NCBI RefSeq assembly: GCF_008312935.1
Contig: NZ_VSZO01000053.1
Location: forward strand, 124,001-188,000
Reading direction: 5' to 3'
Length of the DNA stretch: 64,000 nucleotides
Origin: Roseiconus lacunae
Lineage (GTDB): Bacteria > Planctomycetota > Planctomycetia > Pirellulales > Pirellulaceae
Both the position numbers and the translations under genes were made by a program. Positions 26,601-34,792 of this stretch are shown one piece after another (the first letter of the stretch is position 1; the number at the start of each line of letters is the position of its first letter). The notes beneath the pieces are model-generated. The model did no database searches. It worked only from the letters and a program-made list of their open reading frames with translations, and had not been told where the DNA came from.

Positions 26601-28307
26601 CTATTCGCTCGCTTCGGTCATCCCGAGCAAATCGTCCTTGCCGATTCGGTCGCAGAAATCGCCGAGCGATTCGCCTTCGTTGCGATTTGTTTTAAAGATC
26701 TTTGCGACAGCAACGATCTCATCGACGACCTGATCGGAGGGGACAAGGTCCTTGTAGATGTAGGCCAAGCGATTGCCTAGCCAGCCACCGCCGAGGAACA
26801 TCGTGTACTTATCCTTGGCCTTACCGACGAGCGCGATGTCCGCGTTGTAGGGGCGTGCGCATCCGTTCGGGCATCCCGTCATTCGGATTGTGAAGCGTTC
26901 CTTTTCCAGTCCAAGCTTTGCGAGCGGTTGCTCCAGGTCATCGATGAGGCTGGGCAGACGACGTTCGCTTTCGGTAATCGCAAGACCGCAAGTTGGCAGC
27001 GCGACACAGGCCATCGACCAGCGCCGAACCGTGCTCGTCTCTTCGGTAGTCGGCGCCCCATGCCGTTTAATGATTTCGATCAACTTGTCTTTGTCGGCCG
27101 GATCGATGTCGGTGAAGATGATGCTTTGGTATCCGGTCATCCGCATTTCGGTACCGAACGTCGTGCAGATCTCACGCATCATCGCTTTGAGGCGGATTTG
27201 ATCGTTGTCGTATAGCCGGCCATTTTCGACACTCAGGCCATACGAGAGTTTTCCATCACCTTGTTCCTGCCAGCCCATGTGATCGTCGACACCGGTGACT
27301 TCGTCCTCGGTGCAATCCTTCAGTGGCTCACCGAAGTACTCTTCGACGGCACGGCGGAATTTCTCGATCCCCCATTGATCGACCAGATACTTCATCCGTG
27401 CGACTTTGCGGTCTTCGCGGTTGCCGTAGTCGCGCTGGACTTTGATGACTGCTTTGGCAACGTCGATCGCTTGATCGGGAGTGCAGAATGCCATCCGCTT
27501 TGCCAGCGCCGGGTAAGTCCGTTTGAGTGCCGGGGTGGTTCCCATGCCGCCACCGACCAAGACGTTGTAGCCGATGATTTTGCCATCTCGGACGACCGCT
27601 AGGAAGCCGAGGTCTTGGGTGTAGATATCGATGCAGTTGTCTTCTGGCAGGGCAATCCCAGTCTTGAACTTTCGCGGCAGGTAGCGAGGTCCGTAAAGCG
27701 GTTCAGAAACTGGGCCGCCACCTTCGAGTGTTTTTTCGCCTGTTTCAGGATCAGTCACCCACAGTTCGTGATACGCAGGTGTCTGCGGGGCAAGTGCGTG
27801 AGTCAACGCATCGGTCAATTCTGCCATCTCGTCATGAACGCCACCGACTCGCTTGGCGGGGCAGCACATGATATTTCGGTTCACGTCGCCGCAGGCTGCC
27901 AGAGTGGACAATTCCATCTCGTTGATGCGGTTGATCGTTTCACGCAGATCCTTTTTCAAAATCCCATGCAGCTGCAGTGTCTGCCGCGTCGTGATTTTGA
28001 TGGTCGATGTACCCAGCTCGTCGCACAGATCCAACTGGGCCAGCATTTGTTTGCTGGTGATTCGGCCCCCCGGAATGCGGCAGCGAACCATCATGGAGTA
28101 GGCTTTTCCGCCACCCTGCTTCTTCAGCTCGGCGCGCTTGTCGCGGTCGTCTTGTTGATAGGTGCCGTGAAACTTCAGCAACTGGATGTCGGACTTGTCA
28201 AAATGATCCGAATCATTTGCCAGTTCCTCGCCGATCGACCCGCGCAAGAACTGACTGTCTTCTTTGATCTTTTCCAGGGGGCTAAGCTTGGGCGCTTCGG
28301 TAGACAT
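26601..28307 (-). CDS. Ferredoxin-type sulfite/nitrite reductase (sirohaem, [4Fe-4S])
   Basis: About 568 residues from ATG 28307 (MSTEAPKLSPLEKIKEDSQF); the frame runs open 31 codons further to a GTG without support. The enzyme makes the six-electron reduction of sulfite to sulfide, or of nitrite to ammonia, in the cytoplasm. Landmarks are RCRIPGGRITSKQ, the repeated ferredoxin-like halves, TLAACGDVNRNIMCC, and the four cluster cysteines 434, 440, 479 and 483 in CVALPTC and GCPNGC. LPTCGLAITESERRLP and the preceding ALPTC style favour an assimilatory sulfite reductase over nitrite reductase, but the two cannot be separated by sight. No cys genes are adjacent. Confidence 0.85.
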   Translation of the reverse strand: MSTEAPKLSPLEKIKEDSQFLRGSIGEELANDSDHFDKSDIQLLKFHGTYQQDDRDKRAELKKQGGGKAYSMMVRCRIPGGRITSKQMLAQLDLCDELGTSTIKITTRQTLQLHGILKKDLRETINRINEMELSTLAACGDVNRNIMCCPAKRVGGVHDEMAELTDALTHALAPQTPAYHELWVTDPETGEKTLEGGGPVSEPLYGPRYLPRKFKTGIALPEDNCIDIYTQDLGFLAVVRDGKIIGYNVLVGGGMGTTPALKRTYPALAKRMAFCTPDQAIDVAKAVIKVQRDYGNREDRKVARMKYLVDQWGIEKFRRAVEEYFGEPLKDCTEDEVTGVDDHMGWQEQGDGKLSYGLSVENGRLYDNDQIRLKAMMREICTTFGTEMRMTGYQSIIFTDIDPADKDKLIEIIKRHGAPTTEETSTVRRWSMACVALPTCGLAITESERRLPSLIDDLEQPLAKLGLEKERFTIRMTGCPNGCARPYNADIALVGKAKDKYTMFLGGGWLGNRLAYIYKDLVPSDQVVDEIVAVAKIFKTNRNEGESLGDFCDRIGKDDLLGMTEASE

Positions 28308-28473
28308 CGAGTGAAAAATCCTGTGTGATAACGACTGGCGGATCAACAGTCTGTGAACTGTGAATCTGAGCAAACTATAACGGGCGCACCGCAATCCCAC
28401 TATGGCGATGTCACCTTCGGGAATAGGGTTTTTGCCTTAGCGGGGCAACATTGAACAAGCGAGTCAGGTGGAG

Positions 28474-29361
28474 ATGAAGGCAGAAATACTGGATGGAAAG
28501 CGTGTTGCGGCGGAGATCCGCGCGGAAGTGGCCAAGAGCGTGGAACAATTTGTCGCAAGTGGTGCTCCTGCCCCTTGCTTGACCGCTGTCCTCGTCGGTG
28601 AAGACCCGGCGAGTCAGGTCTATGTTCGCAATAAAGCCAGGGCATGCGAGAAAGCGGGCATCGAGGGACGGACTCACCGTTTGCCCGTTGATGCCGGGCA
28701 GAAAGAGTTGCTCGCGCTGGTCAACGAACTGAACACCGACGCCAACGTGAACGGAATCCTGGTTCAGCTTCCCTTACCGGCAGGCCATGACTACGACGAA
28801 CGTGAAATTCTTGACGCGATCGATCCACTTAAAGACGTTGATGCGTTTTCACCCATCAACGTTGGCTTGCTCATGCAGGGTCGGCCGCGTTTTCTGCCCT
28901 GCACCCCTCATGGGATTGTCCAGTTACTACACCGCTCTGGGATTTCAACGTCGGCTAAAAAGGTTTGCGTGATCGGACGCAGCGAGATCGTCGGCAAGCC
29001 GATGGCGATGATGTTGGCTCAGAAAAGTGGATCATGCGGCCCCGATGTTGCCAACGCGACGGTGACGCTTGCTCATAGTCGCACCGCCGATCTGGCGGCG
29101 ACCTGCCGTGACGCTGACATCCTAATCGCCGCCGTCGGTCGACCCAAGATGATCACCGGCGACATGATCAAACCCGACGCCGTCGTCATCGATGTTGGGA
29201 TCAATCGGGTTGAAGACAAGTTGGTCGGCGACGTGGACTTTGACGCCGCCGCCGAAATCGCTTCAGCAATCACTCCCGTCCCGGGGGGCGTCGGCCCACT
29301 GACCATCGCGATGTTGCTACACAATACGTTGATGGCCGCCAAGTTGCAGACGGGACGGTGA
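28474..29361 (+). CDS. folD: Bifunctional methylenetetrahydrofolate dehydrogenase / cyclohydrolase
   Basis: About 295 residues from ATG 28474, which follows AGGTGGAG; a GTG two codons upstream is the alternative start. FolD interconverts 5,10-methylene- and 10-formyl-tetrahydrofolate. Landmarks: YVRNKARACEKAGI with the catalytic Tyr and Lys, VQLPLPAGHDYDE, DPLKDVDAFSPINVG, TPHGIVQLL, the Rossmann-like VIGRSEIVGKPMAMML, and the family's C-terminal signature TPVPGGVGPLTIAMLLHNTL. Length is standard. It is divergent from the sulfite reductase gene. The region after its stop (about 29379-29470) carries degenerate palindromic sequence. Confidence 0.95.
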   Translation: MKAEILDGKRVAAEIRAEVAKSVEQFVASGAPAPCLTAVLVGEDPASQVYVRNKARACEKAGIEGRTHRLPVDAGQKELLALVNELNTDANVNGILVQLPLPAGHDYDEREILDAIDPLKDVDAFSPINVGLLMQGRPRFLPCTPHGIVQLLHRSGISTSAKKVCVIGRSEIVGKPMAMMLAQKSGSCGPDVANATVTLAHSRTADLAATCRDADILIAAVGRPKMITGDMIKPDAVVIDVGINRVEDKLVGDVDFDAAAEIASAITPVPGGVGPLTIAMLLHNTLMAAKLQTGR

Positions 29362-29502
29362 TTGATCAACTCGGTAGCGTTTCGGCCGATGATCGGTCAA
29401 CCGATCCGGTCGAGACCGAAACGCGGCGTGACCGAAAGCCTCGGCGAATTGTCGCAACGGGCTTTCTTTTGTTTGATGTCCAAGCGTCCGGGGATTTCGA
29501 TG

Positions 29503-31038
29503 CTATTCGTAGTCCCACTTCATAATCCAGGGATCTTGGTACTTCTTTTGTAGCTGCTTCAGTTTCGCTTGGTACGCTTCCAGAACGTCCGCATGTCCCG
29601 GGCTGTCTGCCAAGTTCGTTGATTCATGGGGGTCGGTTGCCATGTCGTACAATTCGAACTCTGGCCTCTGGACGTAGCGACCGACGGTCATCTGTCCGTA
29701 GGGAGCGTCGTTGCCTTTTGCCAGTTGTGCCTGCCAGCTACTCGCCGCCCACAGGTCCGACGCAAAGGGATAAGGCAATGGATGGGCAATGTTCCAAATC
29801 AGCTTGTACTTGTCGTCGCGAACAACCCGCATCGGGTAGTACATCTGGATTTCATGAAACGTATGTGACGCCATAATCGCGTCGTGATGGGGGCGGTCAG
29901 GGTCCGACAGGCACGGCATCCACGAACGACCGTGGTATTGGTCGAAAGGGTGGTTGCCATTGCGATTTTCTTGAAGTGCCTCGTCGCGTTCTTGCCAAAA
30001 TTTCTTGGCCGATAGCATGTTCTTAGGCGCATTCTTTTGGTGATCGAGCCCGCCGGCGAAATCGAGCAAGCTGGGCGTGATGTCGATATGGCTGATCATC
30101 GCTTGAGAGTGGAATCCGCGTCGCTCTTGGTATGGGTCTCGGACGACCATCGGAACGTGAAGGCCGCCTTCGTACACGGTCGTCTTTCCACCGGCAAAGG
30201 CCATCCCATGGTCACTCGTAAAGACGATCAGTGTCTTCTCGTAAAGGTCTGCCTCTTTTAAGATCTCGACCAACCGGGCAACTCCTGCGTCGACACGCGA
30301 GCATGACTGGTAGTATTGCGCGAGTTCTTCACGGGTTTCCGCCGTGTCGGGTAGAAACGGCGGCACGGTGACTTCCGAAGGGTCGAAGAATGTCTCTTCG
30401 ACGCCGGGAAAAGATCCGCGATTAGGTTTGTTTCCAAACAGATTGGGTTTCAGCTCCGATTCGCTGGTCTTGTCCACTCCGCCGCCGCGGTGTGGGTCCG
30501 AAGTTCCGAAGTACAAGAAGAATGGACGGTCTCTGTCGTTGCTCTTGATAAAATCTTCGCACTTGTTGGCCATCTCGACCGCGTTGCGCCCGTTGCCCTT
30601 AAGGTACGTGTCAAAGTGATAGACCGCTTCCGGGGCAACGTGATACTTACCGATATGACCAGTCCGGTAGCCGGCTCGCGCCATCACACATGGTAACGAC
30701 AACGACACGATGTCGTGAAAGCTGGCAAACTTGTGGTAATGGTGCTGGTGACCAAATTGCCCATTGCGATGGTTGTGGATACCGCTCATCACAACACTAC
30801 GGCTGGCGCTGCACGAGGCGGTCGTGGCGAACGCACGATCGAAGACCACGCCGTCTTTGGCGATCGCGTCAATCGCGGGCGTCTTCGCCGCCGGATCGCC
30901 ATAGCAGCCCAGCGTGGGACTCTCGTCATCGGTGATCACGAAGATCACATTGCGCTCGGCCGACTGAACCGGGACACAGGATAAAAACAGGACGACGAGC
31001 GGTGCAGCTATTGCTGCGACGGCGGTTCGTTGAGGCAT
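29503..31038 (-). CDS. Secreted type I sulfatase
   Basis: About 511 residues from ATG 31038 (MPQRTAVAAIAAPLVVLFLS), which gives a signal peptide ending near VQSAER; an upstream extension of 26 codons is rejected. The N-terminal metal site is ITDDESPTLGCYG (first Asp pair). The formylglycine site is CSASR at 76-80 (Cys to be converted); Ala replaces the more common Pro. SDHGMAFAGGKTTVYEGG supplies the second metal pair. The general type matches the heparan N-sulfatase-like branch (SGSH) of family S1, so it probably removes sulfate from an algal or animal polysaccharide; the substrate is inferred. It lies 154 bases downstream of pyrH on the same strand. Confidence 0.9.
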   Translation of the reverse strand: MPQRTAVAAIAAPLVVLFLSCVPVQSAERNVIFVITDDESPTLGCYGDPAAKTPAIDAIAKDGVVFDRAFATTASCSASRSVVMSGIHNHRNGQFGHQHHYHKFASFHDIVSLSLPCVMARAGYRTGHIGKYHVAPEAVYHFDTYLKGNGRNAVEMANKCEDFIKSNDRDRPFFLYFGTSDPHRGGGVDKTSESELKPNLFGNKPNRGSFPGVEETFFDPSEVTVPPFLPDTAETREELAQYYQSCSRVDAGVARLVEILKEADLYEKTLIVFTSDHGMAFAGGKTTVYEGGLHVPMVVRDPYQERRGFHSQAMISHIDITPSLLDFAGGLDHQKNAPKNMLSAKKFWQERDEALQENRNGNHPFDQYHGRSWMPCLSDPDRPHHDAIMASHTFHEIQMYYPMRVVRDDKYKLIWNIAHPLPYPFASDLWAASSWQAQLAKGNDAPYGQMTVGRYVQRPEFELYDMATDPHESTNLADSPGHADVLEAYQAKLKQLQKKYQDPWIMKWDYE

Positions 31039-31191
31039 TTTGGGAGGTGGTGAACGGTTGGGGGGAGGCGCCGCCCGGTGACGGCCCGAAGCGTGTCCCC
31101 ATAGCCTACTCGCCAATGATCATCGAGTGCGGTTTTTAGCGTCCGAGCTAAGAGAATTTGCCGAGGTCAACGATTTGCCGAAGACAAAGCG

Positions 31192-31953
31192 TCATGCGTT
31201 GGCCGACTGCCGTTGATCGGCGCCGATCCAGGTTCCGACCGTTTCGCCGTTAACGGCACGGACGATGCTCCCGGACTTCTTAAAGTTGAACACCAGGATG
31301 GGCTTGTCGTGTTCGGCGCAGAGTGCGATCGCGGTTGCGTCCATCACCCGAAGTTGCTTTTCAGTCACGTCCCGGAACGTCAGGGAGTCATAGAGCACCG
31401 CGTGTGGGTTCTTTTCTGGGTCGTCGCTGTACACACCGTCCACCCGTGTGGCTTTCAGGACGACATCGGCGTCGATTTCCAAGGCACGTTGGGCTGCCGC
31501 GGTATCGGTGGTCACAAAGGGGTTCCCGATTCCGGCCGCCAGGATAATCACACGGCCTTTTTCAAGATGACGAATTGCCCGCCGACGGATAAATGTTTCC
31601 GCGATCTTGTCCATCGGAACCGCCGACATGACGCGGGTCGACAAGCCGGTCCGCTCGATGGCGTCTTGCATCGCGAGTGAGTTGATCATCGTCGCCAGCA
31701 TGCCCATGTAATGTGCGGTTGCTTCTTGGACGAGCGCGTTCGAGCCGGAAAACTGCGCACCGCGGAGGATGTTTCCACCGCCGACGACAATCGCAATTTG
31801 GCAACCCGACTCGTGAGCCTGTTTGATTTGGTTTGCGATCTCCCCCATTTCCTGGCTGCTTATCCCGCGGCCACCGGAATCAGCGAGGCTTTCACCGCTA
31901 AGTTTGAGGATGACACGGCGGTATTGAAGATTCGATTCGTTGCGGTCGGTCAT
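31192..31953 (-). CDS. pyrH: Uridylate kinase
   Basis: A 253-residue bacterial UMP kinase of the amino-acid kinase fold; it phosphorylates UMP to UDP. Landmarks: [24 protein letters not shown], the [18 protein letters not shown] helix, [17 protein letters not shown], and [18 protein letters not shown]. The short polar N-terminal extension ([11 protein letters not shown]) is normal. It follows tsf in the usual rpsB-tsf-pyrH order, but a strong terminator (32004-32040) lies between tsf and pyrH. The usual next gene, frr, is absent here; a sulfatase gene follows instead. Confidence 0.95.
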   Translation of the reverse strand: MTDRNESNLQYRRVILKLSGESLADSGGRGISSQEMGEIANQIKQAHESGCQIAIVVGGGNILRGAQFSGSNALVQEATAHYMGMLATMINSLAMQDAIERTGLSTRVMSAVPMDKIAETFIRRRAIRHLEKGRVIILAAGIGNPFVTTDTAAAQRALEIDADVVLKATRVDGVYSDDPEKNPHAVLYDSLTFRDVTEKQLRVMDATAIALCAEHDKPILVFNFKKSGSIVRAVNGETVGTWIGADQRQSANA

Positions 31954-32003
31954 AGCGATGCGGCTCTATGGGAAAACAAGTGGCGAGGTTTCAAGAGCAT
32001 ACG

Positions 32004-32040
32004 AAAAAACCTCGTTCATCCCGAGGGGACAAACGAGGTT
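32004..32040 (-). terminator. Intrinsic terminator between tsf and pyrH
   Basis: On the minus strand AACCTCGTT (32040-32032) pairs with AACGAGGTT (32016-32008) across a 15-base loop and is followed by a run of T (complement of A at 32004-32007). It lies 49 bases after the tsf stop. Confidence 0.8.
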
Positions 32041-32088
32041 TCTCGATTGATCATTGGTGTGACGATCGCGTTGGTGCGATCATTGGCG

Positions 32089-33063
32089 TTAGCCACCAAC
32101 GGCGACGCGTTTGAACGCCACCACTTCGGCACCGTCGGCGAATTCTGTGACGGCGGCTTCGACCGTTTTGGAATCGTCAAGTGCGTAGAATTGGCTTAGC
32201 AAGCACTTCTCTTGGTCAAGCAACGTGTTGTCGGCGACGAAACGCTCGAGTTTGCCGGGGACGATCTTATCCCAGATTTTCTCTGGCTTTCCTTCGGCCT
32301 TCAGCTCAGCCTTGATGGCTTCTTCGGCTTGCGCCATGACTTCGGGAGTCAGTTGCTTACGGCTTGCGTACTGAGGCACATTCTTGAGCGGTTTGCCAAG
32401 CCGGGCGCGGTCTTCGTTTTCGACCTTGATCTGTCCTTGCAGCGACTCGGTTTCCTTCGCGACAAAGTCCGCGTCGAACTCATCGGGGGTCAGGATTTTC
32501 GGGCTCATCGCTGCGATGTGCATCGCGACACCGCGGAAGAATTGTGGCGCGTCGTCCTTGCCGCCATCCTTGTAGGAAACCAAAACGCCGATCTTGCTTC
32601 CGGCGTGGATGTACGAGGAAAGTTGCTCGCCTTCGACGGTTTGGAAATCGGCGACTTCGATCTTTTCGCCGATCGTTCCGGTGCGTTCGACCAGTTTCTC
32701 GGCAACGGTCGAGCCGTCGAATTCCATCGCAGCGACTTCTTCTTTCGTTGTCAGGCCTTTGGAAACCGCGTCTTTTGCGATTTGCTCGGCAAGTTTGACG
32801 AAGTCTTCGTTCTTGGCGACGAAGTCGGTTTCGCAGCTCAACGCCAGTAGTGCGCCTTTGTTTCCTTCGACCAAGGCGACGACGACGCCTTCGTTGGCTT
32901 CGCGATCGGCACGCTTTGCGGCAACCTTTTGGCCTTTTTTGCGAAGGTAATCGAGTGCGCCTTCGAGGTCCCCACCGGACTCTTCGAGGGCTTTCTTGCA
33001 GTCCATCATGCCTGCGCCGGTGGACTTTCTGAGTTCGCTAACGTCTTTGGCTGAGATAGCCAT
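32089..33063 (-). CDS. tsf: Translation elongation factor Ts
   Basis: A 324-residue EF-Ts, the nucleotide exchange factor that releases GDP from EF-Tu. Landmarks are the N-terminal UBA-like domain (KDVSELRKSTGAGMMDCKKA), LDYLRKKGQKVAAKRADREA, the EF-Tu-contact motif SCETDFVAKNEDF, a core with SKIGVLVSYK, and a coiled-coil PRFV-like tail (KIWDKIVPGKLERFVADN). A clear GGAGGA ribosome site precedes ATG 33063. It follows rpsB on the same strand with about 290 bases between, which contains a possible hairpin of CGACACCG with CGGTGTCG at 33246-33290. A terminator follows the gene. Confidence 0.97.
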   Translation of the reverse strand: MAISAKDVSELRKSTGAGMMDCKKALEESGGDLEGALDYLRKKGQKVAAKRADREANEGVVVALVEGNKGALLALSCETDFVAKNEDFVKLAEQIAKDAVSKGLTTKEEVAAMEFDGSTVAEKLVERTGTIGEKIEVADFQTVEGEQLSSYIHAGSKIGVLVSYKDGGKDDAPQFFRGVAMHIAAMSPKILTPDEFDADFVAKETESLQGQIKVENEDRARLGKPLKNVPQYASRKQLTPEVMAQAEEAIKAELKAEGKPEKIWDKIVPGKLERFVADNTLLDQEKCLLSQFYALDDSKTVEAAVTEFADGAEVVAFKRVAVGG

Positions 33064-33356
33064 GGCTTCCTCCGATTTTGTCTAAATCTGAGTTGTTTTG
33101 TGTGAAGGGGTGCCAGAGATCGTTCGACCAGATTATCCGATCCGGTCATTCGGTCAACGGCGTTGGGTGGGTGAAACGCGATCGGCCCCGTAGGCCTGCG
33201 ATGCCAGTATCGATGCTGACTCGATCAGGAGGTGGGGCAGAGTGACGACACCGGGCGCGGGGAATGGTTCAAGCGATTGCCGCGGTGTCGTGAATGTTAT
33301 CGATGCGGTGCCATCACGGCGACACCGCGTGTTGAGTGAGTCTCGCTAAGGCTCGA

Positions 33357-34124
33357 TTAGGCTTCCGAACTCGCTGCTTCGGCGGGGGCTTCGGCCGCCG
33401 GTGCTGCTTCGGCAGGGGCGGTCGCTTCGGCGGGAACTTCGTTCTGCCCGCGTCCCTTGATCACTGCTTCTGAAAGCTGTTTGAGGATCAGCTCGATACT
33501 GCGAATCCCGTCGTCGTTACCGGGGATCGGGAGGTCGATCAGCGACGGATCGCTGTCGGTGTCGATCAGGCCGACGGTGGTGATGCCCAGTCGTTTGGCT
33601 TCGCGGACCGCGTTGCGCTCTTTGCCAGGATCGACGATGAACAAGCACTCAGGCAAACGGTTCATCGTCCGCAAACCGTTCAAGTTGCGGTACATCTTGC
33701 GGTATTCGCGGTTCAAGGCCGATTGCATTTTCTTGCTGTAGCCGTTGATCGCGTCGCTCGTACGGATCTTTTCCAGCTCTTCCAAGCGGCCCAGGCGACT
33801 GCGAATCGTGCGGAAGTTCGTGAGCGTACCGCCGAGCCAGCGTTCGCTAACGAATGGCATGCCGCAGCGCGATGCCTGCTCTTCAATTGCTTCGCCGGCT
33901 TGGCGTTTGGTGCCGACGAATAGGATCAATGATCCGCCCGATGCAACTTGGCCAAGATATTTCTTGGCTCGCAACATCCCACGAAGTGTTTCGCGGATAT
34001 CCAGAATGTGGATTTGGTTCTTGCTGCCGAAGATGTAGGGCTTCATCTTCGGGTTCCAGAGGCTGGTGCGGTGCCCGAAGTGAACACCAGCTTCGATCAT
34101 TTCTTGTACGATAGGATTCGACAT
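33357..34124 (-). CDS. rpsB: 30S ribosomal protein S2
   Basis: A 255-residue S2. Landmarks: the opening [71 protein letters not shown], and [12 protein letters not shown]-like [14 protein letters not shown] with [22 protein letters not shown]. The C-terminal 25 residues are an Ala/Glu/Pro-rich tail ([20 protein letters not shown]) typical of high-GC bacteria. Start ATG 34124. It opens the rpsB-tsf-pyrH cluster; the promoter should lie in the 670-base gap before it. Confidence 0.97.
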   Translation of the reverse strand: MSNPIVQEMIEAGVHFGHRTSLWNPKMKPYIFGSKNQIHILDIRETLRGMLRAKKYLGQVASGGSLILFVGTKRQAGEAIEEQASRCGMPFVSERWLGGTLTNFRTIRSRLGRLEELEKIRTSDAINGYSKKMQSALNREYRKMYRNLNGLRTMNRLPECLFIVDPGKERNAVREAKRLGITTVGLIDTDSDPSLIDLPIPGNDDGIRSIELILKQLSEAVIKGRGQNEVPAEATAPAEAAPAAEAPAEAASSEA

Positions 34125-34792
34125 CGACAGAGTTTCTCCGTGTCAGTGGTCAGCAGAGGCTCGCTCGAAACGGCTGGCGTCAAACGTGGGCTCCACGACG
34201 ATTTACCGAGAGGGAAATCGATTCGCGGTCGGCTCATTTGGCGACAAATCCGCTCCCAGGGACTGGCAATCACCGCTACGCAGATCGCTGCGAAGGTCCC
34301 GGTGTTGCCCCCGCACTCGGCGGGGCCCTTCGTCCTGTTTGGCCGACGAATTGGGGGAAGTAAGTAATCCAATCACCTGATTTGACAGGTGAGGGGGTCA
34401 GAGAGTAGCGGAAGCACCTCGATACGACAAGGCATCAAAGTTGCACCGCTGCTACGGATATCGGACTTCTCCTCGGGTGTCTGTGAAGTAATCACAGCGA
34501 TTTTCCTTCCCGGCCACAACGTCGGGGGCCGCGATCCCCAGATGTGGCTGGTGTGATGTTTGGTCCTGTTTTTAGGCTTCGCTCAATGGCGTCCGCCGCC
34601 GCTTTCCGGCTAACGTTGGTGGCAGGCCCTGCGTCGTGTGACTCGCCAATCGGCGTTCTGTCTTGCCCCGGAGGACACTTCTTAGCTATGTCGAAGGCTG
34701 GACGCTGGTGTCGACCCGGCCAGGTCGTTCCGTTGGTTGCGTTTTTGCCGCCAAATTCCATTCGATTGAAACCAAGTCACGGATCCGTAGAC
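34125..34792. other. Divergent region between rpsB and the SH3-like protein gene
   Basis: A 668-base gap with the rpsB promoter and perhaps leader. Two hairpins are visible: CCCCCGC with GCGGGG (34308-34325) and TCACCTG with CAGGTGA (34373-34379 and 34386-34392, 6-base loop). Neither has a T run on the rpsB side. No gene is convincing; the plus frame open from 34544 lacks features before 34793. Confidence 0.45.

Noticed and set aside
27615-28328. Long open frame opposite the sulfite/nitrite reductase gene
   Set aside because: It is antisense to conserved reductase sequence and shows no protein family pattern.
34544-34792. Upstream open extension of the SH3-like protein
   Set aside because: It has no signal features and no domain; the ATG at 34793 gives a plausible exported protein.
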